A stretch of 64,000 nucleotides of DNA from an uncultured Eubacteriales bacterium (lineage in GTDB: Bacteria > Bacillota > Clostridia > Oscillospirales > CAG-272): positions 78,765-142,764 of the forward strand of contig URPL01000001.1 of the NCBI GenBank assembly GCA_900549725.1. Direction: 5' to 3'. A program made the position numbers and the translations under genes. Numbering within the stretch: the first letter of the stretch is position 1; each line of letters begins with the position of its first letter. Under the pieces are notes generated by a model, which saw only the letters and a list, made by a program, of their open reading frames with translations, made no database searches and was not told the DNA's origin. Shown here piece by piece: positions 44,301 to 52,050 of the stretch.

Positions 44301-45023
44301 TTATTGGACGCCTACCGTGCGCACATTGCTTCTCTGCGCCTTGACAGCATCAATGAAATTCTGCTCTCCTTTGCCGCGGACGGCGGCCCGGTCGGCGCAT
44401 ATCGCGATAAACAAAGCGTGTGCATTGCGGGCATCATCACCCAAAGGGTCAACAAGCAAACCAAAAAGGGAGAACCGATGGCATTTCTGACGGTGGAGGA
44501 CCGATACGGCGAGATCGAGCTTGTGGTGTTTCCCGCCGTGCTGCAGCAGCAGGGAGATCTGCTTTTTGAACAAACGGCAATCGCCGCTGCGGGCGAGCTT
44601 TCCGTGCGCGAGGAGGAGCCGCCTAAAATTCTTTTGCGCCGGGTGACGGCACTTTTGCCGGACGAAGCCTTTGCGGCGCAGGCGCAAACGCAGAAAAAAC
44701 AGCCGCAAACACGGCAGGCACAAACGCCGCAGCCGATTTCCGCGGGCGCGGGACGGGAAGCATTGCCCGGCGCCGCGCGGCAGGCGCAGGGGGGCGTTTT
44801 ATATCTGAATGTACCCATGGTGCGCCCCGAATGCGAGCCGTATCGGCGGGCACAGGCGCTGCTTCGCATTTTTCCGGGATCGCTCAAGGTCGTTTTTTAT
44901 GACGCCGGCGCGAAAAAATATCTTGCTGCCCGCGGTCTTTCCTGCGCGCCGAGCCCGTTTCTGCGCGCGGAGCTTGCCGAAATTTTAGGCGAGAAAAATG
45001 TGGTATACAAGCCGCAAATTTGA
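41364..45023 (+). CDS. dnaE: DNA polymerase III alpha subunit
   Basis: A replicative/error-prone type polymerase of about 1219 residues. The N-terminal PHP domain begins EFVHLHLHSEYSLLDGA, the polymerase active site PDFDVDFCYERR is near residue 416, ALYRPGPMDSIP lies in the beta-binding region, and a C-terminal OB-fold reads AGIITQRVNKQTKKGEPMAFLT near 1022. A Gln/Pro-rich linker separates that from the C-terminal tail. The start is uncertain: TTG 41364 has no good SD; GGGGGG at 41382-41387 points to a start near 41394-41412, where only a GTG (41412, AGGA four bases away) is available. It lies just after whiA. Confidence 0.92.
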   Translation: MKRRRNGGKTTERQEFVHLHLHSEYSLLDGALRIDEIPRLAKEMGQSAVALTDHGNLFGAVVFFEACEKEGIKPIIGCEVYVAPAGRFSRSVAREGNYYHLTLLVENEQGYKNLCRMVSLSYTEGFYGKPRVDDELLARFSEGLICLSGCMGGYIPQCIAKGEFENARQYARQLARIFGKDRFYLELQSHGLGGQRDILEYTAVMAQELGLGIVATNDVHYARAEDARTQAVLMCIGMGRTIDDGRPHGFETDEFYFKSTEEMARLFEKLPQAIENTKKIADRCNFSFTFGKLYLPVFTPPQGQTPAQYLQSLAEKGLSERMASGALVPSEKHPLSEYENRIKYELKTIVDMGYAEYYLIVWDFVHYAKTHGIPTGPGRGSGAGSLVAFLIGITDVDSIRYELMFERFLNPERVSMPDFDVDFCYERRGEVIAYVAQKYGAEHVAQIITFGTLAARAVVRDCGRALGMSYADVDTIAKAIPNEHGITLQKAAQQPQLAALLQNDAQAAELVHAAMQLEGMPRHASVHAAGVVITDRPVYEYVPLALSGEQPITQFDMDTVAKLGLLKIDFLGLRYLTVIADAEREISKEVPGFSVAAQSLDDGATYAMLGAGQSGGVFQLESAGMRQLLEKMKPQNLEDIVAAIALYRPGPMDSIPRYLENRAHAEHVEYALPQLREILDVTNGCIVYQEQVMQICRVIAGYSLGRADVVRRAMSKKKTEVMAKEREEFLRGAIARGANPAAAERVFDEMAGFAKYAFNKSHAVAYAYLSYRTAYLLCHYPAQYLAALLSSVLENTAKMSEYILQAQRLGIALLAPDINQSESKFTIAPAQEAKSGQGIRFGLCAVKAVGERFAAAICSERAAHGQFGDFEEFVRRMSDKELPRRAVEALIRCGAFDTLEPDRAKLIVSYEILIDAAQQRSREVPQGQGDLFSSSGMEAPPEQAAMWLPKIEVPTVQPYTFAEKLAMEKEVTGQYFSGHLLDAYRAHIASLRLDSINEILLSFAADGGPVGAYRDKQSVCIAGIITQRVNKQTKKGEPMAFLTVEDRYGEIELVVFPAVLQQQGDLLFEQTAIAAAGELSVREEEPPKILLRRVTALLPDEAFAAQAQTQKKQPQTRQAQTPQPISAGAGREALPGAARQAQGGVLYLNVPMVRPECEPYRRAQALLRIFPGSLKVVFYDAGAKKYLAARGLSCAPSPFLRAELAEILGEKNVVYKPQI

Positions 45024-45048
45024 CAAAGCGCCCGGAGCGTGCTACAAT
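45020..45048 (+). promoter_or_regulatory. Sigma-A promoter of the PBP gene
   Basis: Consensus TTGACA at 45020-45025, overlapping the dnaE stop codon, and TACAAT at 45043-45048 with a 17-base spacer. Confidence 0.8.
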
Positions 45049-45119
45049 GGGCGGGACGGGACAACCGGTAAAAGACACTTTGACCGAACAAAATTCGAAT
45101 CGGATAAAAGGATAAAACT

Positions 45120-47792
45120 ATGAACCAACCGAAACAACCGAAAAAGGCCGCCGCCGCGCCGCGCCGCAAGACGCAGCGCCCCGCAGGCGGGAAAAAGGTG
45201 AACTGGAAGAAGGAATTTGCGGATGCCGGCAAAACCTCCGGCCGTGTGGCGGGGCGCATTTTGACGACAATTTTGAATGTCCTTCTGACGCTGCTTTTGA
45301 TCGGGCTGATCGTCGGCACGGTGGTCGGCTGTGTATTTGCGCTTTATATCAAAAACAACATCGATCCGAGTCTTGATGTGGACTTATATGTCTCGGACCA
45401 GGACCTGACGACGATGCTGTATTATACAAATGAGGACGGCGTCGCCGTGGAAATGGAAAACGAGCGGCTGCACGGCTCGGAAAACCGCCTTTGGGTGGGC
45501 TATTCGGATATTCCGCAGGTCGTTTGGCGGGCGTTTGTCTGCATTGAGGATCGCCGTTTCTTTTCGCACCATGGGGTCGACTGGCTCTCTACGGGCAAAT
45601 CCGCGTTGAACTTTTTGCTCGGCAGCAGCACGCGCGGCGGGTCGACCATCACGCAGCAGCTTGTCAAAAACCTTACCCAAGAGGACGAAGTGCGCGTGCA
45701 GCGCAAAATCCAGGAAATTTTCCGCGCGCTGGAGCTTGAGAAAAAGCTGAGCAAGGAGCAGATTCTGGAGCTGTATTTAAACTCCGTTTATCTTTCCCGC
45801 GGATGCTACGGCGTGCAGGCGGCATCGTATAAATATTTTTCCAAGAGCGTTTCCGAGCTTTCGCTGGATGAGGCGGCTTGCCTTGCCTCCATCATTCAGT
45901 CGCCCTCGCGGTATGACCCGATCTCAAAGCCGGAAAACAACAAAATGCGCCGCCAGGAGGTTTATAACCGCATGCTCTCCGAGGGCGCGATCACACAGGC
46001 GGAATATGACGAGGTTTATTATAAAGACCTCACGCTCAATGTCGCAAGCGATACGGACAGCGCGCAGGCGGGAGAGAATGTGAACTCCTGGTTCAAGGAT
46101 GCGTTGATCGACGAGATATTGCAGGATCTGATGGATGAATATCAGCTGCCCAAAGCCGTCGCTGCCCGCATGCTGTATTCCGAGGGGCTGCAGGTGTATA
46201 CCACGGTCGACCCACAGCTGCAAAGCACACTGGAGGAGATTTATCTGGATCTGTCCGGCAATGTCTATGCCTTCCCCGAGCGGCTGCAGTCCGCAGCGGT
46301 TCTGATGCGGCCAAACGGCGAGGTCGCGGCATTGGTCGGCGGCAGAGGAGAAAAAACGATCTCCCGCGGGTTCAACCGCGCAACGGGGGCATATCGCTCC
46401 CCGGGTTCCTCCATCAAACCAATCAGCGTGTATGCGCCGGCACTGGAGCGCGGACTGATCACCTACGGCACTGCCGTTGACGACACCCCGGTGATGTTCA
46501 ACGGGGACGACGGCAAGAACCCCTGGCCGAAAAACCTGCCCCGCGGCTATAACGGGCTGACGACGATCAACAGCGCCGTGGAGCGTTCGGTCAACACGAT
46601 CGCCGTGCGCGTTTTACAGATGCTGACCCCGGAGGAATCGTTCCGCTTCTGCAAGGAGCGCGCAGGGATGAGCTCCTTAACGGATCATTATGAGCGTGCA
46701 GACGGCTCCGTGATGACGGATATGGATCTGGCGCCGTTGGCGCTGGGCGCTTTGACCAAGGGCGTGACCGTGGAGGATATGGCGTCTTCCTATACCATGC
46801 TTGCCAACAACGGCATTTATTCCAAGGGGCATCTGTATACCAAGGTATACGATAAGGACGGAAAGCTTTTGCTGGATAAGACGACGCAAAGCCAGGTCGC
46901 CGTCAGCGCGCAGACGGCAAGCATTATGACGAAAATGCTGCAGAATGTTGCAAACTACGGCACCGGTAAATCAATCACGCTGCGCAACAAAATGGATGTC
47001 GCCGTGAAAACCGGTACTGCGGAGAACGATGTCGACCGCTGGTGCGTCGGCTATACGCCGTATTATGTGTGCGCGGTGTGGTCCGGCTATGACGAGCCGA
47101 AAACCATCGGAACCTCCCGCAATCCGTCCGTGACGGCATGGGATGTGATCATGACAAAGGTGCACGAAAGCATTCTGCAAAGCGGCAATGTAAAGTCCTT
47201 CGAGGTGGCAAGCGGCGTGGTGCAGGCAAGCTTCTGCGCCGACTCAGGCTTGCTGTGCACCGATGCGTGCCGCGCCGATCTGCGCGGCAATCGGGAACAG
47301 ACCGGCTGGTTTACCGCGGCAACCGTGCCCCAAGAGGGCTGCAAAACGCATACCTTGGTGAAATGGGACAGTGTGACAAAGGCGGTCGCCTGCCGCGATT
47401 GTCCCGAGAGCAATGTCACGGAGGTTGGGCTGATCCGCGTGACTACGCGCGATTTTCCGATTGAAATTACCGTGTCCGATGCCGAATATGTGTACAGACC
47501 CTGGTCGGTCAAGGACGGGGTAACGGATTCCAAAACGCTTCCGTTCTTTTTTGCCAATGTCACACAGGGGCGCTTTGTCGGGCTGACGGCGCTGACAAAC
47601 CATTCCGCCTCCTATAACCGCTATTGTATGGAGCATTATGTTGAGCACGGACCGGAGGAGGAGACGACGACAGAGCCACCCGAACCGCAGACCACGCCCG
47701 CGCCCGAGCCCGAGCCTGAGACAACACCCGCTCCGGAGCCGGAGCCGGAAACCGAGCCGCAGACCACGCCCGCGCCCGAGCCGCAGGAATAA
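45120..47792 (+). CDS. Class A penicillin-binding protein (PBP1A type)
   Basis: An 890-residue bifunctional peptidoglycan synthase. Short basic N-terminus, one membrane anchor (residues ~55-80), GT51 glycosyltransferase domain (EDRRFFSHHGVDW with the catalytic Glu near 142, RGGSTITQQLVKNL, RKIQEIF, ELYLNSVYL), and a transpeptidase domain with SSIK (SPGSSIKPISVY near 427), SVN (ERSVNTIAV) and KTGTAEN near 630. A Pro/Glu/Thr tail of PEPEPET repeats (from ~845) ends the protein outside the cell and is encoded by imperfect DNA repeats. ATG 45120 follows AAAAGGAT. The next gene begins 6 bases after its stop. Confidence 0.93.
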   Translation: MNQPKQPKKAAAAPRRKTQRPAGGKKVNWKKEFADAGKTSGRVAGRILTTILNVLLTLLLIGLIVGTVVGCVFALYIKNNIDPSLDVDLYVSDQDLTTMLYYTNEDGVAVEMENERLHGSENRLWVGYSDIPQVVWRAFVCIEDRRFFSHHGVDWLSTGKSALNFLLGSSTRGGSTITQQLVKNLTQEDEVRVQRKIQEIFRALELEKKLSKEQILELYLNSVYLSRGCYGVQAASYKYFSKSVSELSLDEAACLASIIQSPSRYDPISKPENNKMRRQEVYNRMLSEGAITQAEYDEVYYKDLTLNVASDTDSAQAGENVNSWFKDALIDEILQDLMDEYQLPKAVAARMLYSEGLQVYTTVDPQLQSTLEEIYLDLSGNVYAFPERLQSAAVLMRPNGEVAALVGGRGEKTISRGFNRATGAYRSPGSSIKPISVYAPALERGLITYGTAVDDTPVMFNGDDGKNPWPKNLPRGYNGLTTINSAVERSVNTIAVRVLQMLTPEESFRFCKERAGMSSLTDHYERADGSVMTDMDLAPLALGALTKGVTVEDMASSYTMLANNGIYSKGHLYTKVYDKDGKLLLDKTTQSQVAVSAQTASIMTKMLQNVANYGTGKSITLRNKMDVAVKTGTAENDVDRWCVGYTPYYVCAVWSGYDEPKTIGTSRNPSVTAWDVIMTKVHESILQSGNVKSFEVASGVVQASFCADSGLLCTDACRADLRGNREQTGWFTAATVPQEGCKTHTLVKWDSVTKAVACRDCPESNVTEVGLIRVTTRDFPIEITVSDAEYVYRPWSVKDGVTDSKTLPFFFANVTQGRFVGLTALTNHSASYNRYCMEHYVEHGPEEETTTEPPEPQTTPAPEPEPETTPAPEPEPETEPQTTPAPEPQE

Positions 47793-47798
47793 ACCGGC

Positions 47799-48509
47799 AT
47801 GGGGAGAGTGCAGTGGAAGGGCAGCGCGCTGCTTGCCCCCGTTCCGCCGGCGCTTGTGTGCTGTCGCGCGGACGGAGAGGATAATGTATTCACCGTCGGC
47901 TGGACGGGAATTGTATCAACGCACCCGCCGCGCACCTATATTTCCGTGCGCCCGCAGCGGCATTCCTATGCCATGCTGCGCAAAAGCGGGGTGTTCACAG
48001 TAAATTTAATGCCGGCGGCGCTTTGGAAAACAATCGATTATTGCGGTATTTTTACCGGGGCGCGGGTGGATAAATTTGCGAGGACGGGGCTTTTGAAGGC
48101 ACAGGCGACAGAAATCGACTGCCCGTATCTTGCGCAGAGCGCGCTGAGCCTGGAATGCCGTATCACCGAGGTTTTACCGCAGGGCACGCACGATATGTTT
48201 TTGGCGGAAATTGTTGCGGTGAGTGCAAACGAGGCGCTGCTTGACAAGGCGGGGCGGCTTTGCCTTGAGCGCGCGGGGCTTGCCGCTTATGCGCACGGCA
48301 CCTATTTTACGCTCGGCAAACCGCTTGGGCGGTTCGGCGACAGCGCGAAAAAGAAAAAACGCGCGCCGCAGGGCAAAACACAAACTGCGCAGACGCAAAC
48401 CGCAAAAACACAGAATGCAAACCTTTCCGACAAAGGAAAAAAGGAGGCGCCGCAGAGCCGAAACGCGCGCGGCGGCGCGCCCGCAAAGAAAACGGGCAAA
48501 AAGCGCTGA
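47799..48509 (+). CDS. Flavin reductase-like (flavoredoxin family) protein
   Basis: A 236-residue protein. The first ~165 residues are a flavin reductase-like FMN-binding split barrel: LLAPVPPALVCCRADG, the FMN loop FTVGWTGIVSTHPPRTYISVRP, and SGVFTVNLMP. The last ~65 residues are a low-complexity Lys/Gln/Thr/Ala tail with no fold, unlike usual members. It follows the PBP gene by 6 bases and may share its transcript, although a functional link is not apparent. The electron donor and acceptor are unknown. Confidence 0.8.
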   Translation: MGRVQWKGSALLAPVPPALVCCRADGEDNVFTVGWTGIVSTHPPRTYISVRPQRHSYAMLRKSGVFTVNLMPAALWKTIDYCGIFTGARVDKFARTGLLKAQATEIDCPYLAQSALSLECRITEVLPQGTHDMFLAEIVAVSANEALLDKAGRLCLERAGLAAYAHGTYFTLGKPLGRFGDSAKKKKRAPQGKTQTAQTQTAKTQNANLSDKGKKEAPQSRNARGGAPAKKTGKKR

Positions 48510-48554
48510 AGCAAGCGCAAAACCAAGACGCGCAAAACATGAGGCAAAACAAAA

Positions 48555-48591
48555 AGCTGCTCACGCACAGCGGTGCGGCGGGCGGCTTTTT
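48555..48591 (+). terminator. Intrinsic terminator
   Basis: AGCTGCTC (48555-48562) pairs with GGGCGGCT (48580-48587) including G-U pairs, with an inner CGCAC/GTGCG stem, then T to 48591. Confidence 0.65.
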
Positions 48592-48624
48592 CGCGAAAAA
48601 AATAAGGGAGCAGGCAGACGGAAA

Positions 48625-50052
48625 ATGGACGAGATGAAAAAAGGAGGGCAAAAAAAGGTAAGTGTTACCGAGCAGCTCGGCAGCGGGCGGATTTTTCCCC
48701 TGATTCTGCGGCTGGCTTTGCCGGCGGTCACTGCGCAGCTGATCACATTTTTATATAATATTGTGGATCGCATGTACGTCGCGAAAATTGAAGCCGTCGG
48801 CATGGATGCGCTTGCTGCGCTCGGCATTGTGCTGCCCATTACGCTGATCATCCAGGCGTTTGCAAATCTCATCGGGCTCGGCGGCGCGCCGCGCGCCGGT
48901 ATTAAAATGGGAGAGGGAAAAACCGCAGAGGCGGACGGCATTTTCAACACGGCGTTTTCTCTGCTTGTTTTCATCGGTATTGTAATCGGGGCGGTTTGCT
49001 TTGCGCTGGCAAGGCAGATCGTGCTTGTGTTCGGCTGCCCGCAAAGCGCGGTGGAATATGCCGTTTCCTATCTGAGAATTTATGCCTGCGGCACGCTGTT
49101 TGTGATGCTTGCGCAGGGGCTGAACCCGTTTATTCTGACGCAGGGCTATTCGCTTGTGGCAATGGGTTCCGTGCTGCTCGGCGCGGTGATCAATCTTGTG
49201 CTCGACCCTGTTTTTATTTTTACGCTGGGCATGGGGGTGAGCGGCTCCAGCCTTGCAACGGTTCTTTCCCAGGGCTGCTCTTTCCTTTGTGTGCTCTGCT
49301 TTTTCTTTTCGAAAAAAAGCCTGTTTCACCTTCGCTTGCGCCATCTTTTGCCAAAAGCGAGGTATGTCCGCGCGATTCTTTCGCTCGGCTTTACACCCTT
49401 TGTGATGACGATCACGGAATGCGCGATTCAGGTGGTGTTCAATATCTGCCTCAACCGCGCGAGCGGCGGGAACCGCGACTATACGGCGGCGCTGACGGTG
49501 ATGCTCAGCGCATTGCAGCTTATTTCTCTGCCGCTTAACGGGCTCGGAAACGGCGTGCAGCCGTTTATCAGCTACAACTATGGCAAAGGAGACGAGGCAC
49601 GCCTGAAAAAAGGGGTGCGCTATGTCACCCTTTTGGCGTTTGGTTTTTGCATTACGATGTGGTCGCTCTCCATGGCGTTTCCGCAGATGTATGCGCGCCT
49701 GTTTTCCGCAAGCGACGCGGTCAGCGCCATTGTAAAGCAATACTGCCCGCTGTTTTTGATGGGGTCGATCATGTTTTTTGTGCAAATGACGCTGCAAAAT
49801 GTCAATGTGGCGCTGGGGCAGGCAAAATCCGCGCTGCTTTTGGCGGTGATGCGCAAGGTGGTGATTTTGATTCCGCTGTGCTTCCTTTTGACGCATTTGC
49901 TCGGCTATCGCGGGGTCTATCTCTCCGAGGGAATCGCCGATCTTGCGGCGGGCATCATTACCGCTGCGGTGATTTTTACCTCTTTCCCGAAAATTTTTCA
50001 CAGGCGCGCGCTGCTGATGCAGCGGCAAAATCGGCAGCCGGAAGAAAAATGA
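48625..50052 (+). CDS. MATE-family efflux transporter
   Basis: A 475-residue polytopic membrane protein with about twelve hydrophobic segments in two related halves. The N-terminal half begins GSGRIFPLILRLALPAVTAQLITFLYNIVDRMYV, the classic MATE opening with the VDRM/ADM signature. The second half has GFTPFVMTITECAIQVVFN and SLPLNGLGNGVQPFISYNYGKGD. It likely exports drugs or metabolites using a cation gradient, as MepA-like proteins do. The start is chosen at ATG 48625; ATG 48634 is possible, and the SD is weak for both. It is bounded by terminators on both sides. Confidence 0.88.
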   Translation: MDEMKKGGQKKVSVTEQLGSGRIFPLILRLALPAVTAQLITFLYNIVDRMYVAKIEAVGMDALAALGIVLPITLIIQAFANLIGLGGAPRAGIKMGEGKTAEADGIFNTAFSLLVFIGIVIGAVCFALARQIVLVFGCPQSAVEYAVSYLRIYACGTLFVMLAQGLNPFILTQGYSLVAMGSVLLGAVINLVLDPVFIFTLGMGVSGSSLATVLSQGCSFLCVLCFFFSKKSLFHLRLRHLLPKARYVRAILSLGFTPFVMTITECAIQVVFNICLNRASGGNRDYTAALTVMLSALQLISLPLNGLGNGVQPFISYNYGKGDEARLKKGVRYVTLLAFGFCITMWSLSMAFPQMYARLFSASDAVSAIVKQYCPLFLMGSIMFFVQMTLQNVNVALGQAKSALLLAVMRKVVILIPLCFLLTHLLGYRGVYLSEGIADLAAGIITAAVIFTSFPKIFHRRALLMQRQNRQPEEK

Positions 50053-50062
50053 TGCAAAAAAT

Positions 50063-50105
50063 GCGGAGCCTTTGCCGCTGCGGGGCTCCGCCGCACATGT
50101 TTTTT
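50063..50105 (+). terminator. Probable terminator after the MATE gene
   Basis: GCGGAGCC (50063-50070) pairs with GGCTCCGC (50084-50091), with a T run at 50100-50105 that is eight bases from the stem, so it is a weaker candidate. Confidence 0.45.
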
Positions 50106-50137
50106 GCCGAGAATGCGCAATTGTCGCTTTTTAGGGG

Positions 50138-50166
50138 TTGACAGGCTGATTTTTTTGTGGTAAGAT
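50138..50166 (+). promoter_or_regulatory. Sigma-A promoter of the tRNA unit
   Basis: Consensus TTGACA at 50138-50143 and TAAGAT at 50161-50166 (17-base spacer), about 20 bases before the first tRNA. Confidence 0.75.
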
Positions 50167-50186
50167 AATTTGGCTGAAAACAGCAC

Positions 50187-50263
50187 GGCCTGGTAGTTCA
50201 GCCGGTTAGAACGCTAGCCTGTCACGCTAGAGGTCATGGGTTCGAGCCCCATTCAGGTCGCCA
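50187..50263 (+). tRNA. tRNA-Asp (GTC)
   Basis: A 77-base cloverleaf including an encoded CCA. The acceptor GGCCTGG pairs with TCAGGTC (two G-U pairs). The anticodon stem CTAGC/GCTAG encloses CTGTCAC with anticodon GTC. The T arm is TGGG-TTCGAGC-CCCA. First of two tRNAs in one transcript. Confidence 0.95.
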
Positions 50264-50266
50264 TAT

Positions 50267-50342
<76 letters not shown>

Positions 50343-50347
50343 GAAAA

Positions 50348-50376
50348 GCCCGTTTGCAAAAGCAAGCGGGCTTTTT
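50348..50376 (+). terminator. Terminator of the tRNA unit
   Basis: GCCCGTTTGC (50348-50357) pairs with GCAAGCGGGC (50362-50371), then TTTTT. The A run before the stem lets it also serve the convergent lysozyme gene. Confidence 0.85.
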
Positions 50377-50398
50377 GATTTGCCGCACGGCGGATTTG

Positions 50399-51292
50399 TT
50401 ATTCTTTTTTCGTTTGCTGCCGCAGGGTGAAGCCGCCGAGGTTTTGAAACAGCTCCGGCAAAAAACGCACACGTTCAAGCTGCGCCTCCCAATATTCCGG
50501 CGTGAGCACAAGCCCTGCCTCCGAAAGCGCCGCAAGTCCCTCGCGGGCGCTTTTTTTCGGTGCGGCGGCTCTGCCGAATGCCTCGGCAAGGCGCACAAGG
50601 AGCAGCGCAAGATATTGAACTTTTTGCAGCATGCCGATCCAATATTCCGGAGAACGCAGATATCCGAGGGCAAACAGGCGCTGCACCGCAAGGGTGCCTT
50701 CATCCAGATAGCATTCGTTCAGATCCACGGCGCCGCGGATACCTTCGACCGTTCCCGGACCGTATTGCCAAAGCAGCATGCGCGCAGTCTGAGGCTTTTC
50801 GCCGCTCCATTTTGCAATCCAAAGCGGATAGGCAAGCTCACTCATGTCAAGCCGATGGGCGATATGATCGGGATTGGTATAAAGCCCCGCCGTATAGCCA
50901 GCCGCACCGACCGTTTCCAAGAAGGCGCGGCAGCTTGCGCTGAGCTGCGCACGGGTCTGGCGCAGAAGGTTTTGGTTGCCGTAAACCTCACAATCCAAAA
51001 ACACATGGCGCACATAGGGCTGCCAGGGGTGAATGGTATCAAGAAAAAATTTTGCCTCCGAAACGGCGCCCGCCCTGTCGGCGGCGCAGAAAAAATGGTA
51101 GAATCCGAACGGCACACCTGCCGCTGCGGCGCCGTCTGCATGGCTTTGCAGCGCGGGATCCGCAAATGGTGCGCCCTGCCCGCCGAGGGTCGCTCCCTGC
51201 GATGCTTTGATTACGGCAAAGCGAATGCCGTCTTCGTATACTTTTTGCCAGGAAGAAACGGTCTGATAGACCGACAGATCGATGGCTTTCAT
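50399..51292 (-). CDS. GH25 lysozyme-like protein (endolysin type)
   Basis: A 297-residue protein. Residues ~1-190 form a GH25 muramidase domain: MKAIDLSVYQ with the first acidic residue (the usual form is GIDVSxYQ), FAVIKASQG, GFYHFF, and FLDCEVYG with the catalytic D-x-E. The C-terminal part carries two copies of a repeat with SPEYWIGMLQKVQYLALL and TPEYWEAQLERVRFLPEL, resembling the SPDYW repeats at the end of clostridial phage endolysins. There is no signal peptide, so export would need a holin or lysis. ATG at 51292 has AAGGGGGG. It is next to tRNA genes but no other phage gene is seen, so a phage remnant or a domesticated lysin are both possible. Confidence 0.8.
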   Translation of the reverse strand: MKAIDLSVYQTVSSWQKVYEDGIRFAVIKASQGATLGGQGAPFADPALQSHADGAAAAGVPFGFYHFFCAADRAGAVSEAKFFLDTIHPWQPYVRHVFLDCEVYGNQNLLRQTRAQLSASCRAFLETVGAAGYTAGLYTNPDHIAHRLDMSELAYPLWIAKWSGEKPQTARMLLWQYGPGTVEGIRGAVDLNECYLDEGTLAVQRLFALGYLRSPEYWIGMLQKVQYLALLLVRLAEAFGRAAAPKKSAREGLAALSEAGLVLTPEYWEAQLERVRFLPELFQNLGGFTLRQQTKKE

Positions 51293-51348
51293 CAAAATCC
51301 CCCCTTACGGGCAGTGTATGAAAAAGGGCGCGGCACCGTGCCGCATGC

Positions 51349-51377
51349 TTGCAATTTTGTGCGCGGTGTGCTATGAT
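51349..51377 (+). promoter_or_regulatory. Sigma-A promoter of the GreA-type gene
   Basis: TTGCAA at 51349-51354 and TATGAT at 51372-51377 with a 17-base spacer. Confidence 0.72.
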
Positions 51378-51408
51378 AAGGGGCAGAACGAAAAAAGGCG
51401 GTGTTTTG

Positions 51409-51912
51409 ATGTACGACGAGCTGACGCAGGTTGATATTGATAAGATGAAAGAGGAGATTGAATATCGCAAGCTGACGCTGCGGCCGCAGCTTGGCGAAAA
51501 TCTGCGTGCGGCACGGGCGCAGGGCGATCTTTCCGAGAATTACGAATACAAGGTGGCAAAGGGCGAGGTGCGCCGCAACAACAGCCGCATCACCTATCTT
51601 GAAAACATGATCAAAACCGCAAAGGTCATCAGCGCGGCGTCTGCGGCGGACGCGGTGGGACTGTTTGACCGCATCACGGTGCATCTGGAAGAAGACGATG
51701 AGGATATGAGCTTTGTTCTGACAACGACATTGCGGCAGGATTCTCTAAGCGGCTATATCAGCAAGGAATCGCCGCTTGGGAAAGCGGTGCTCGGAAAGAA
51801 AAAGGGGGAGCGGGTCACGGTGCGCGTGAATGAGAGCTATACCTATCATGCCGTGATCACGGGATTTGAAAAGGGAGAGGACGACCCCACCCTTGCAATC
51901 AGTTCCTATTGA
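51409..51912 (+). CDS. greA: Transcription elongation factor GreA/GreB family
   Basis: A 167-residue factor that enters the RNA polymerase secondary channel and stimulates cleavage of backtracked RNA. The N-terminal coiled coil has the acidic tip motif in LRAARAQGDLSENYEYK. The C-terminal FKBP-like domain (from ~85) shows SPLGKAVLGKKKGERVTVRV and ends AVITGFEKGEDDP. The N-terminus MYDELTQVDIDKMKEEI differs from canonical GreA (usually starting with L-T-x-x-G), so a paralogous family member is possible. ATG 51409 has AGGCGG upstream. Confidence 0.85.
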   Translation: MYDELTQVDIDKMKEEIEYRKLTLRPQLGENLRAARAQGDLSENYEYKVAKGEVRRNNSRITYLENMIKTAKVISAASAADAVGLFDRITVHLEEDDEDMSFVLTTTLRQDSLSGYISKESPLGKAVLGKKKGERVTVRVNESYTYHAVITGFEKGEDDPTLAISSY

Positions 51913-51930
51913 GCAAAAAAGCAGGCACAG

Positions 51931-51967
51931 GCGGCGCTGCGGGGAAAACCCGGGCGCCGCTATTTTT
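51931..51967 (+). terminator. Intrinsic terminator of the GreA-type gene
   Basis: GCGGCGC (51931-51937) pairs with GCGCCGC (51954-51960), with an inner GGG/CCC, followed by TATTTTT. Confidence 0.7.
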
Positions 51968-51986
51968 GAATTTTCGATGAATGCTC

Positions 51987-52015
51987 TTGCAATACCGCGG
52001 TAAATCGTATACAAT
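51987..52015 (+). promoter_or_regulatory. Sigma-A promoter of the HTH-TIM-barrel operon
   Basis: TTGCAA at 51987-51992 and TACAAT at 52010-52015 with a 17-base spacer. Confidence 0.72.
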
Positions 52016-52050
52016 AAGGCAAAGAGTGAATGAATACAAGGAGCTTTGTC

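Noticed and set aside
50399..51295. Intact prophage
   Set aside because: Only one lysin-like gene is present; no integrase, capsid, tail or att repeat is visible in the window.
52030..52050. Upstream ATG for the barrel protein
   Set aside because: It lies ahead of the AAGGAG at 52038-52043, which is correctly spaced for the ATG at 52051.
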